From Astragalus membranaceus (lineage: Eukaryota > Streptophyta > Magnoliopsida > Fabales > Fabaceae), in assembly GCA_039519185.1 (NCBI GenBank), contig CM076847.1, forward strand, positions 78,343,100 through 78,407,099: a stretch of 64,000 bases of DNA. The letters run 5' to 3'. The notes under the pieces were generated by a model, which was not told the origin of the DNA, ran no database searches, and saw nothing but the letters and a program-made list of their open reading frames with translations. How positions within the stretch are numbered: position 1 is the first letter of the stretch; each line of letters opens with the position of its first letter. Shown here in pieces: positions 21,298 through 31,283 of this stretch. Both the position numbers and the translations under genes were made by a program.

Positions 21298-24200
21298 TTT
21301 GAACTAAAAACCACAGGAAAATCAATGATCTCCCAATTTTTGAGTCTTTTGTTTGCAGGACAAGGGCGTACAAGACTGACGACGCCTTCTTCAGCGCTTA
21401 GATCGTCCTCAACTGCGGCGATCTGATTGGGGTTCAACATTCCCGCACTCCGAAAGCTTTCCTTGATGTCGCAGATGGTGATCCTCTTCGTATTTGGCAC
21501 CCTATCCTCAAGCCTGGCTAACCTCCGCTCTTTCTTTTCCTCCACAATCCTTCTCTTGTCAGTGCGATTGGGCCGATATCCTATCCCATGCCTATCTTTG
21601 TTCTCCTCTGGTTGTATTGGCGTCAGGATCCCCTGTCCGGTTTTTCCCAAGCCTCCTCCAGCTTGGTAGCCTTTTCCTAACATGAACTTAGCAACCATCA
21701 CGGCAGTTTTGGATAGCTTGGGTTCTAACATAGCAGATGTATTGGCGATTTCCAATGCTTGGAATGCAGTCTCGAAAGACTCTTCAGCAGCCTCAATGTG
21801 ACGAGTGGGAGCGGACTTATTTATCAGCATTTCTTCCTCACCGAAAATAACCACCAGCTTATTGTTGACTATGAACTTGAGCTTCTGGTGTAAAGAAGAG
21901 GGAATTGCCCCTGCAGAGTGGATCCATGGTCTCCCCAAGAGACAACTGTAGGATGGGGCAATGTCCATTATCTGGAAGGTCTCCACGAAGTGCTCCGGTC
22001 CTACTTGCACAGGTAATTCCATTTCTCCGATGACTTCCCTTTTTGATCCGTCAAAGGCCCTGACTAATATAGAGCTTGGTCTCATGTATGAACAGTCCAC
22101 ATCTAATTTCTCCATGGTTGATCTGGGTAATACATTCAAAGATGAACCATTGTCAATGAGTACCCGAGCAAGAGAGTAATCTCCACACTTCAACGATATG
22201 TGTAGGGCCTTGTTGTGCCCCCTTCCTTCAGTTGGAATCTCATCATCAGTAAAGGTGAGATAATTACTTGCAACAAGGTTTCCGACGATCCCATCAAATT
22301 GGCCGACGGAGATGTCATGAGCGACATGGGCCTCATTCAATACTTTTGTTAATGCTGCACGATGGGCATCGGAACTGAGCAATAATGACAACAGAGATAT
22401 CTTTGCGGGAGTTTGGTTCAGTTGATCAACCACCTTATACTCGCTTTGTCTCATAAGCTTAAGAAATTCACTGGCTTCTTGCTCGGATAACGTCTTCTTT
22501 CCTGCATTCTTATCGACAGGTTCCTGCTCTATGCTTTTGCCCTTACGGGTTCGTTCCTCCCCTTCTTTTGCTCGGTCCTCACTAGACCCTCCAGGGGCAT
22601 AGAAACGCCCACTTCGAGTCATACCACCGGTCCCTGAGATGTTAATGACATCTGGATTGGTCTGAACCTTCATATCGTAACTCCACGGGACTGCATTGGT
22701 GCTTTTAAAGGGAAAAGGGACTGGCACTTGAATAGTGATTGGTTTAGGCACAGCGGTGGTTAGCTTTGTGTCCCTTTTGTAATGGATTTCCAGTGGTTTC
22801 CGGATACTCTTGCTCTGGTCACTGCTTGACTGGAGAGTCGACACGCCTTCCTCTTTCTTTTGAAGACCTATTTGTATTATGTGTCGGTCTAATAAGTCTT
22901 GCAGGACTGGCTTGAATGCTTCACCGGCCCCGACACAAAGGGGATCAGCACACGAGCCCTTTCTGGTACATCCTTTCATAATGATGCCGAAGTGACACAA
23001 ATTAGCATGGATGAGGTCCAAGGGTGTGACAATGTCCTCCACCTTTCTGACCAATAATTGCCCCTCAGCATCCTCAATGGCATTGACGGAGGGTTTCCCG
23101 TGCCCCGGCAGAGGGTTAGTGGCAACATTTGGACCGTCTTCTGCAAAGCTTAACCATTTAGATTCAATTAAGTCTTGTACTACATATTTCAATGCCTTGC
23201 AATTTTCTGTTGAATGGCCAACTGCCCCCGCGTGGAATCCACAGCTAGCCTCTGGGTCATAGCTCCTAGGGAAAGGAGGTTGAAGGGGTCTCATTGGACG
23301 GGGAGTGATCAAGTTGTGACTGATGAGGTGATTGAATAGGTCTGTGTATGACATGGGTATTGGGTCGAAATTGGCGGGCTTTCTTTCTTGGTAGTTTTGT
23401 GGTCTATAGCCTGAGTTGACTTGGTGAGGTGGGGCTTGTGGTGTTTGAGTAGGTATTTGTAAAGTCTGCCGGGGGTTGTTGTAGGGAGGCTTTCCTGATC
23501 CAGAGATGGCATTGGTTTCTCCGTCTTTCTTTTTAGGGAAACCTGGGAAGGGCCTTTTCTGATTGCTGGTTCCAGCGGAGCTATATGCAATCTTCCCGTT
23601 TCTCCATCCATTCTCTAATCTTTCTCCGATGACGATCATATCTGAAAAGTTTGAAGACACGCTCCCAATCAACCTGTCGTAGAAAGGTGTTTGAAGAGTA
23701 TCCATGAACATTGATACCATCTCTTTTTCTAACAAAGGTGGTACCACCTGTGCAGCTAGGCCTCTCCAGCGTTGGGCATATTCTTTGAAGGACTCATTGT
23801 CTCTCTTCGTCATGCTCTGCAATTGTGTTCTATCGGGAGCCATGTCAATGTTATATTTGTATTGCCTTAAAAACGCATCGGCTAGGTCTTTCCAGCATCT
23901 GATATGGGCACGTTCTAATTGCATGTACCAGCTCGAAGCTGCCCCAGACAGACTATCTTGGAAATAGTGGATGAGCAATTTGTCGTCGTGAGCAAACGCC
24001 GCCATCCTCCTGCAGTACATGGTTAAGTGGCTTACAGGGCAAGTCGACCCTCTGTATTTGTCAAAGTCTGGCACCTTAAATTTTGGAGGGATGACTACGT
24101 TAGGGACGAGGCACAAGTCATAAGCATCTCTCGCACCAACATTGGATCCCTCAACTGCTCTCAACCTTTCCTCAAGCATTTGTAGTTTGTCTTGGGCTTG

Positions 24201-24947
24201 AGGGTTCTCCATAGAGTGATTGTGAGGGACCCCACTCATACCATAGTAAGGATGGATCATCGGAACTATGGCTGGGTTCACATTTGGGGTATGTGAATGA
24301 GTGGGATTCCTGAGGTTGGAACCTTGAGCTTGAGCGTCAACTATCGGCGGTGGAGGGCAGCCGAGTGGGAGTCTTTGTGGTATGACCACGGGGGTCGGGT
24401 TTTGAACTTGTGGTGCCCCCGGATTACCATTGTGACCCGTTGGTGTAACCTGTTGTTGGCCCGCGACTCCTGAGGGACCGTCTTCTGGACTAGCATTGAC
24501 TGTCGGAGGTGTGTAACCTTGTGGAAGTCCGTAAGGAGGCCATATGTAACCCTGGTCATTAGTCTCAGTGGGGGGCACTGTATGCGGGATCCCGAGTCCA
24601 TTGGGAGGAGGAGGGTTGGTAACTTGATTTTCCGTATTCCCAGCGGAGACATCTTCACTTGTGTCTTTGTCCCTCAAAGTTTGTAAGACCTTTAAGATTT
24701 CAGCCATCTGTTCTTTCATCCCATCTATTTCTGCCCTAAGCTCTTGATTTCCTAGGTCTTGGGGTGGATTGCCTTGATCCGGGATATCTTGAGGCGGATT
24801 GTCCTGATTTTCTTCCATGTTTCTGGCCTGAGAACGAGTCCAATAGCGATGTTGACGCACCAGCTTGTCTTTTACTCTCTGTTGGTGGGACACATGGTAT
24901 GAGTATATGTATGAGTATATGAATGGATGAAAATGCGAATGATGCAT
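21294..24947 (-). CDS. Ogre-type Gag-protease with G-patch
   Basis: 1217 codons, uninterrupted. The first ATG is used here, but the Met near residue 44 (MEENQDNPP) is the more natural start; the preceding residues are Tyr/His-rich. Pro-rich region about 100-280. Retrotransposon Gag core about 330-440 (SSWYMQLERAHIRCWKDLAD, ESFKEYAQRW). CxxH...HxxxxC finger-like motif near 565 (CGFHAGAVGHSTENC). Aspartic protease near 930 with DNGSSLNV in place of the usual DTG/DSG. G-patch near 1085-1125 (KGYQAGGGLGKTGQG). Gag forms the particle and the protease matures Pol. G-patch motifs bind RNA or activate DEAH helicases in host proteins; the role here is unknown. The stop lies just inside the probable intron. 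Confidence 0.92.
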   Translation of the reverse strand: MHHSHFHPFIYSYIYSYHVSHQQRVKDKLVRQHRYWTRSQARNMEENQDNPPQDIPDQGNPPQDLGNQELRAEIDGMKEQMAEILKVLQTLRDKDTSEDVSAGNTENQVTNPPPPNGLGIPHTVPPTETNDQGYIWPPYGLPQGYTPPTVNASPEDGPSGVAGQQQVTPTGHNGNPGAPQVQNPTPVVIPQRLPLGCPPPPIVDAQAQGSNLRNPTHSHTPNVNPAIVPMIHPYYGMSGVPHNHSMENPQAQDKLQMLEERLRAVEGSNVGARDAYDLCLVPNVVIPPKFKVPDFDKYRGSTCPVSHLTMYCRRMAAFAHDDKLLIHYFQDSLSGAASSWYMQLERAHIRCWKDLADAFLRQYKYNIDMAPDRTQLQSMTKRDNESFKEYAQRWRGLAAQVVPPLLEKEMVSMFMDTLQTPFYDRLIGSVSSNFSDMIVIGERLENGWRNGKIAYSSAGTSNQKRPFPGFPKKKDGETNAISGSGKPPYNNPRQTLQIPTQTPQAPPHQVNSGYRPQNYQERKPANFDPIPMSYTDLFNHLISHNLITPRPMRPLQPPFPRSYDPEASCGFHAGAVGHSTENCKALKYVVQDLIESKWLSFAEDGPNVATNPLPGHGKPSVNAIEDAEGQLLVRKVEDIVTPLDLIHANLCHFGIIMKGCTRKGSCADPLCVGAGEAFKPVLQDLLDRHIIQIGLQKKEEGVSTLQSSSDQSKSIRKPLEIHYKRDTKLTTAVPKPITIQVPVPFPFKSTNAVPWSYDMKVQTNPDVINISGTGGMTRSGRFYAPGGSSEDRAKEGEERTRKGKSIEQEPVDKNAGKKTLSEQEASEFLKLMRQSEYKVVDQLNQTPAKISLLSLLLSSDAHRAALTKVLNEAHVAHDISVGQFDGIVGNLVASNYLTFTDDEIPTEGRGHNKALHISLKCGDYSLARVLIDNGSSLNVLPRSTMEKLDVDCSYMRPSSILVRAFDGSKREVIGEMELPVQVGPEHFVETFQIMDIAPSYSCLLGRPWIHSAGAIPSSLHQKLKFIVNNKLVVIFGEEEMLINKSAPTRHIEAAEESFETAFQALEIANTSAMLEPKLSKTAVMVAKFMLGKGYQAGGGLGKTGQGILTPIQPEENKDRHGIGYRPNRTDKRRIVEEKKERRLARLEDRVPNTKRITICDIKESFRSAGMLNPNQIAAVEDDLSAEEGVVSLVRPCPANKRLKNWEIIDFPVVFSSK

Positions 24948-25135
24948 GTGTGCATGAGTCTTATTGTTTTAGGTCGGGAATTGCAAGCGCATCCTGATTT
25001 GTCATAAGTACACAGATTAAAGTTCCACAATATTTTCAAGATAAAGGATCAGCATGTGAGACAAACAAACTTCATTGATGGAGGAAAGTACAACATTTTG
25101 GAAAGAAAACTTTGAAAAGAAAAGTACAATGTTCT
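24948..25135 (-). other. spacer between ORF1 and Gag in the Ogre-type element
   Basis: About 190 bp without coding signal. Confidence 0.6.
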
Positions 25136-27187
25136 TTAAATACATATGGCTTTCATTTTTCCACTCCTCCCTCTTTTTCTACTAGTAGTGCTGCCAGCCT
25201 TCTCCCGGAGTTCGGCAATCAGAACCTCGCAAAACTCCATGAATTCGGAAACTTGGACTGGGGTGTTAAACGGGTGCATTGCCGCGTTAGCCTCCTTTAG
25301 ACGCTTGGGGATTCCCGTGATAGCTTGATCGGCTAGCCATGCCAACTTTGAGAATCTGTCTTTCCAGTATAAGCTTTCATTCTTCAACTCTACGAAGGCT
25401 TCATGGTTTTCTATCCTGCTGACCAACTCCACGAAGTGGTTCTCCCAATAGATGCTTTCTGTCTTCAGCTGGTGGTAGACCTCCTCTTGATATCTGATAT
25501 GGTCGTTCAGCTCATCAGATTTTTCATGCTCCCTTCTTAAGGCTTGCTGGTATTCTCGGAGTATCTCTTCAATGGTATCTTTATCCTGCTTGATACTTTT
25601 CACTTGCTCTTCAAACTCGGCTGCCATCATCCGGGACTCTCTCTTTGATACCATTAGTAGGCTCTGTGCGGTCTTTTCAGCCATCATTGATTCTTCCCAT
25701 AACTTTTTCCATTTGTATGCATCATCGATGGCTTGGTCCATTTTCAGGTTGCAACGTTTTATTTCCTCTTTCGCCCTTCTTAGGTACCTTTGAACCTCTA
25801 GTTTGTTCTTTTGTTCGATCTTGAGCTGCTTGCGGCTGTCTTCAATGGCCACTGACTTACTTGCATTCTCTTCCTCCATCTTCTGGTTCTTTAGGAGCAC
25901 TTTCTCTAACTCTGCCTGTAAGCCCTTCTTTTCTTCCTCGGCTTTTGACAATGCCATTTTAAGCTTATCTAAATCTTCAACAGTGGGAAGGGTAGGTTCA
26001 GGTATTTCTTCCTCAACCCATAGTGCACTTTGGTAAGGCAATTGGGTGTCTTGGATCCTCTTTTGGAGCCATTGGCGAAAGGTGGTTTCCTTATCGCCAC
26101 TCTTCTTAGTAAGCTCTTGTCCCTTGCGGACGACCATATCCCACGCTTGAGAAATCTTCCGGAGCATGTCAACCTCTTTTGGGCTTCCTTCATGGAGGTA
26201 AAAAGGGATTAACATGTCTTCGGTGGGCGGATTTCGCATGGGGTACCCCAGCTGTCTTTGAGTTAGAGAAGGATTGTAATTTATGCATCCTCTTGTCCCC
26301 ATGAGCGGGACGTTTTGAAAGCTTCCGCATTGAAAAACTACTGTGGGCCTCTCTTTCCACCATGATGGGTGCCAACGAACCTTATATTCATGAAGGCCCC
26401 CCAGCACTTGCAACCATTCACCAGTGTTCATTGTCTTCACATCACACCCTCTGGCGTCTTCAATTGGGCCTTCTACTCTGACTTTGTTAACGAAAGCATG
26501 GGTGAGAAGCCAAACATACAAGGCGTGCAGGCAGCAAGATATCCTTTTTCCCCTTAGCTCACTATAATGAGTGAAAGTACAGTAAGTGTCTGCAAGCATG
26601 GCAGGAATCGGATCTTTGAAGGATAAGAAGACGCCAATAGCTGTTGTGTCCACATATCTTTCAAGGCGCGGAAATAGGACAATGCCAAAGATAGTCAAAG
26701 CTAACACCTGCTTAAAAGGACCCCAATTTCTAGCGTCGGCGAAGAATTTCATTTGGCCTTCCAGATACTCTTGTGGGAATCCTGCAATGCCATTTCGATT
26801 TTTCTTTCGGAGCTTCAAGTTCTCTTTGCTGGTTTGTAACATTGAGGCGAGCTTCTCATCTGTGTAGTATTGTCCCTGATACTGGTAGGGTCCATTGTCT
26901 TGTTGAGGAAAGCCGAAGATCTGTGTATATTCTTCCAGGGTAGGTGCCATCTGGAAATTTTTGAAGGTGAAGCATCTTAATGAAGAGTCGTAGAACTGGC
27001 TCAAAGCGGCAATGGCCTCCGTTTGCACGTCCAATTGTAGTAACATAATAATCTTCCCATACACCCTATCAAAAGACCTGCGCTCGATGGGCGGCAATCG
27101 ACCAGCACATTCCCTTAGACTTGTCAGATTAGGCTGCTTCACTATAGGGTAGTTCAGAGTTTGGGTTGCTTCACAGTTTGATCCCAT
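25136..27187 (-). CDS. Ogre-type ORF1: plant-mobile-domain-like region plus coiled coil
   Basis: 683 codons, uninterrupted, ATG at 27185-27187 (MGSNCEATQTLNYP). Residues about 40-330 resemble the plant mobile domain / transposase-associated family found in retroelements and in MAIL1/MAIN-type host proteins (RCFTFKNFQMAPTLEEYTQI, RISCCLHALYVWLLTHAF). Residues about 400-600 are a long charged coiled coil (AEEEKKGLQAELEKV, LRRAKEEIKRCNLKMDQA). The C-terminus is basic (SRKRGRSGKMKA), possibly a nuclear localisation signal. ORF1 upstream of Gag is a hallmark of Ogre elements and its function is not established. Its intactness argues for recent selection. Confidence 0.85.
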   Translation of the reverse strand: MGSNCEATQTLNYPIVKQPNLTSLRECAGRLPPIERRSFDRVYGKIIMLLQLDVQTEAIAALSQFYDSSLRCFTFKNFQMAPTLEEYTQIFGFPQQDNGPYQYQGQYYTDEKLASMLQTSKENLKLRKKNRNGIAGFPQEYLEGQMKFFADARNWGPFKQVLALTIFGIVLFPRLERYVDTTAIGVFLSFKDPIPAMLADTYCTFTHYSELRGKRISCCLHALYVWLLTHAFVNKVRVEGPIEDARGCDVKTMNTGEWLQVLGGLHEYKVRWHPSWWKERPTVVFQCGSFQNVPLMGTRGCINYNPSLTQRQLGYPMRNPPTEDMLIPFYLHEGSPKEVDMLRKISQAWDMVVRKGQELTKKSGDKETTFRQWLQKRIQDTQLPYQSALWVEEEIPEPTLPTVEDLDKLKMALSKAEEEKKGLQAELEKVLLKNQKMEEENASKSVAIEDSRKQLKIEQKNKLEVQRYLRRAKEEIKRCNLKMDQAIDDAYKWKKLWEESMMAEKTAQSLLMVSKRESRMMAAEFEEQVKSIKQDKDTIEEILREYQQALRREHEKSDELNDHIRYQEEVYHQLKTESIYWENHFVELVSRIENHEAFVELKNESLYWKDRFSKLAWLADQAITGIPKRLKEANAAMHPFNTPVQVSEFMEFCEVLIAELREKAGSTTSRKRGRSGKMKAICI

Positions 27188-27988
27188 ATTGCCTTGCTTA
27201 TGACAAAACTTTCGAACCTCTTACAATTCCCGGCAAACCTAAATGAGATGAATAGCATGCAATGTGAGGATTTTTTGTATTTTTTGTGAAATAATGATGA
27301 CGTATGATGAATTAAAGAAAGACGTTACATGCGTTAATAAAAGCATATTTTGGTGATTCAAATTTTGAGAAACATTAACCATGTCACATAAAATATGTAA
27401 AGGAAAAAAAAAGAGTAAATGGTTTTCATTATTTGATTTTTTTTTGAAAAAAAGTTTTTGCGATGATGCAACAGGTAGGTGAATTGCTTTTGTGTCCTAA
27501 ACAGGTTATGTCTTACATATAGGTCACGGTCTAGGGTCACTTATGTGATCAACCTCTCAGGTAGTTCTATTCACTTCCTCACAAAGGTTTCCAGAGCTAA
27601 AATCCCTTTCACGATATGACCCACAACGATAGCGAGCTATCTGGTGTGGGATGCCGCGAAAGAGCATACTCTGGTTGAGATTTTCATGAGAGTCAGACAG
27701 ATAAATCCAGAATGACTGTCACTAATCATCTCCGCTCGTCCTAGGTTATTTTTCAGACCCGGGTATAGGGCCCCACTCAGAAGTGTGTGAATAAATAGGT
27801 GTAGGTGATGTGTGTGATATAAGCAACCTAAACTACCCAGACTGCAAAAGAGCAAACAGATAGCAATATAAAAGTCTTCTACCCTAAGGTTTAATATGCG
27901 AATATAAAGACTAAGGGTAAATGAAGTACTAAACTAACAAATAATTTACACATTTAATTAAATTAGGCTTGACCCTCTTAAAAAAAGG
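27188..27988 (-). other. 5' leader of the Ogre-type element
   Basis: About 800 bp between primer site and ORF1. No gene seen. Confidence 0.65.
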
Positions 27989-28006
27989 TCCCCAGCGGAG
28001 TCGCCA
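27989..28006 (-). promoter_or_regulatory. primer-binding site for tRNA-Arg
   Basis: On the minus strand TGGCGACTCCGCTGGGGA starts two bases after the 5' LTR. It is complementary to the 3' end (plus CCA) of the tRNA-Arg at 7045-7117 with one mismatch in 18. Ogre elements are known to use tRNA-Arg. Confidence 0.9.
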
Positions 28007-28008
28007 GC

Positions 28009-31000
28009 TGTAGCGACCGAAGAATCCGGAGGAGGGATCCTTCGTTGCTTTTGAACAATGGAGCCGCCATCAATATTTATTTTTAGGAAAACATTGAAAA
28101 AAACCTTTGTTTTTGGGTTCGGGGGTCGATTAAGTGCGGGGAAGGTACAAGCACCCCGCAACATCCTAAAATGGTTACCTTTTAATTTAATGTGTAGAAA
28201 AAAAAAGTTAGTTTTAGAAGAAAATACTTTGATTTACCCTTTTTGTTATTAGCAAAAAAAAACGGAAAGGAAGACTTAATAAAAATTTTAGTTTTTTGCG
28301 CTTGACGGGAGTGGGCCCCCGCTCCTACGTATCTCCGGGTGCGATGGAGAAATCAAAGCTACGTAGTTCTTGGGTAGAAAAAATTTGCGTGTTGGTATTT
28401 TTTATTTATTGAAAAGTTTTTTTTGCGAAAACTAGAGACCGTTCATGGTGACCAAACAGAGAAATCCAGAGTGGGCGTCATTAATGGCTTATTCGAAAAA
28501 GAAGGTATCTACAGCGTTCAAACGGGCGGGGCCCAGAGTGACTGTTATAAATACCCGGTTTGTGACCGAGCGTTTCGTTCGTTTGAAAACGTGCTTACCG
28601 GGAAGCGTGATAAAAAGGAGTCGAAATTATGTTTGTACTTTATTAACTAAAAAAAAGAAGTTTAGGCGGATGTTTGCGATGATCAAACGAGTAACCTCAG
28701 AGTGATCACCGCTACTAATCCGCTGTGAAAAAAGGAAGGTTAGTCCTAACGGTCAAACAAGCAAGGCTCAGAGTGACCACTAGTAACAACCTATTTTTTT
28801 TTTACGCGAATTCGATTATTCAAAAAAAAGAAAAAAAAGAAAAAACGGTTTGGAAGCATTACGTTGTGAATAAAAGCGGAATAGGTGATAAAAGGGGGGG
28901 TGCAAATAATAAAGGAGTTGTATTAAAAAAGGAGGTGTGAATAGCGTGACCAAATCGTTTTTTGTGAACTAGGTTGTGTTTGAAAAGATGGGCTTGTAGT
29001 AAAAAAAATGGATGGGTTTGCTGTTTTAAGAGAACGCGGGGTGCAAATAGCGTTTTGGTGCTTTAAAAAAAGGGTTGCCGGGGGTGCAAATAGCGTTTTG
29101 GCGCTTTGAAAAAAAATGGTTGCCGGGGGTGCAAATAGCGTTTTGGCGCTTTGAAAAAAATGGTTGCCGGGGGTGCAAATAGCGTTTTGACGCTAAAAAA
29201 CGATTGATTGGTTTATTTTTACTTCTTGCTATTTGACTCTAGAACATGTGATTCTCGAAGCGCTTTTTTCCTAAAAAAAAAACCTAGACTAAACAAGTGG
29301 TATGAAGAAAAATTCTTTTGTTTTTTTTGGTTGTCCTAGTTACTATTTAATAAAAAGGGTACCTTGTTTGTTTTTATTTTTATTTGGAAGAATGGTCATT
29401 TGTTATTATATTTTTTTTTTTTTTAAAAAAAGGGGGTAGTAACATTGGTAACCATTTTTTTTTAGAAAATATTTTTTTAAAAAAAGTTTATTTTTAATCT
29501 GAAAATTAGTAACCAAATAAGGAACACATTTTTTTTATCACTTTTTATCACCTTTTTTTTTTATCCGAAAATTAGTAACCATTTTTTGAAAAAACAACAT
29601 TTTTTTTTCTTTTTTTTTAATCCGAAAATGGCAACATCAAAAACATCAATAATAACAGCAACATATATATCTATAAAAACAGCAACTAAACTAAAAAAAA
29701 AGCAATAATATGTTCAAGGAAAAAAAGCAACCAATATTTATAAAAACAGCAACTAATATTTATAAAGAGTCAATAACTAATATTTATAAAAAACAGCAAC
29801 TAATATAAAAAACATGACAACAACAAAAATAAAAACAGCAACTAATATATTTTTTTTTTTAAAAAAACGACAACAGTAACTAATATATTTTAAAAATGTG
29901 ACAACTAATATATTTTTTTTTAGAACAGCAACTAAAAAGAACTAAAAAAAACGGCAAAATGTGACAACAATAATTAAAATAAAATGGCAATGATAATATG
30001 AACAAAATTACAATAACTAAAAAATTACAAAAAGCAACAATACTACGAATTATTACATTTTGTACCTTGAACAAATCCAGAAATCGCTGTGGAACAAGCT
30101 TTCTTCTTTGGATCTCTCAATACAACAAAATTTTAAACTAAAAAAAAAAAATCTAGGAAGGAAGAAAAGAAGGGGAAGAAAACTTTTCTAAAAGAAACCC
30201 TAAAAAATTTCTTTCTCTCTTTGAAAACCCTAGTTTTTTTTTCAGAAGATTTTTCCCCCTTTTTTTTTCTAAGAGAAAATCCGTCCCCTCTCCTAAGGTG
30301 TGACCCCTATTTATACAAAAAAATTTGCTTCCTTTGTTTTCCTTCTTCATCAACTTGCACAGTAATTTTCTGACATGATATGGAGGTTTGGGGGGAGTTG
30401 TTGAAGGGGAAAATAAAAAAAGAAAACATGTGAGATGAGGGGAGAGGAGAGTATGCGAAGGTATGGGCATGGAGAAGGTGAGAGGAAGGAAGGGAGTGCC
30501 ATGTGTGAAGTGTGTGATAGGGAGAGGAATGGATGAGTGTGTGAAGTGGAAAGATGAGAGAAGGGGTCGAATGGGATGGAAGAGAGAAAGGGAAGAATGA
30601 GAGGTTGAGTGTGAGTGGGAGAAGAGAGAAAGGAAGGTTGAGTGTGAGAGAGGGAGAGTGAGGGAGCTGTAGGTTTGTGTGAGAGAAAGAGAGGTTTGTG
30701 TGTGAGAGTGTGATGTGAGGGAAGTGTGGGAAAAGTGTATGGGGAAGGGAAAAAAATGGGGAAGTGGGATTGTGGGGAAGTGGAATTGTAAGTTCCAAGA
30801 AAGGGAGAGAGAGGGGTAGGTCGAATATGGGGGGGGGGGGGGAAAGAGGAATGAACTTGGCTTGTTTTTAGGGTTAGGGGGGAATGGTTAAAAAAAGAAA
30901 AAAAATATTTTTTATTTTTTATTTTTTAAAAAAGGGTGGCCGAATTTTGAGTGAGTGAGGGGGAAAAAAATTAGGGTTTTGGTGGGAATTGGGTTATGGG

Positions 31001-31278
31001 TTGTGGGTTGGGCCATGCGAATTGGCTAGGGTTTTTTTGTGTTGGGTTGGGTTTTTTGATAGCCCAATCCATGACAGCACCTTATTATTTTTTTTATAGA
31101 ACCCCCCTATTTCCCTCTTTGCTTATTTTTGCCTCTTCACTTCTAATAAAAATATTTTCTTGTGTTAAAAACGTGTCAACAAAATAAAATGATGACATGA
31201 AAAGGAAATAATTATTTTTATCAAAAGTAAATAAAATTTTCTCATTTTTTTTTGATAGGACAAAATTAGGGTATTACA
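28009..31278 (-). repeat. 5' LTR of the Ogre-type element
   Basis: 3270 bp, near-identical to 12914-16180. Differences seen by eye are mostly A/T/G-run lengths and a few substitutions. Confidence 0.95.
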
Positions 31279-31283
31279 CTAAC

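Larger units (their letters stand above)
12914..31278 (-). mobile_element. Ogre-type Ty3/gypsy element (innermost layer)
   Basis: 18,365 bp. LTRs are 12914-16180 (3' LTR) and 28009-31278 (5' LTR), almost identical and differing mainly in homopolymer lengths. The perfect target duplication CTAAC lies at 12909-12913 and 31279-31283. On the minus strand the order is 5' LTR, tRNA-Arg primer site, leader, ORF1, Gag-protease-G-patch, probable intron, RT-RNase H-integrase, 3' non-coding repeats, polypurine tract, 3' LTR. Size, long LTRs, extra ORF1, primer tRNA and intron position all agree with the Ogre lineage known from legumes. I see only one clear stop and one or two frameshifts, so the insertion is young. 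Confidence 0.95.
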
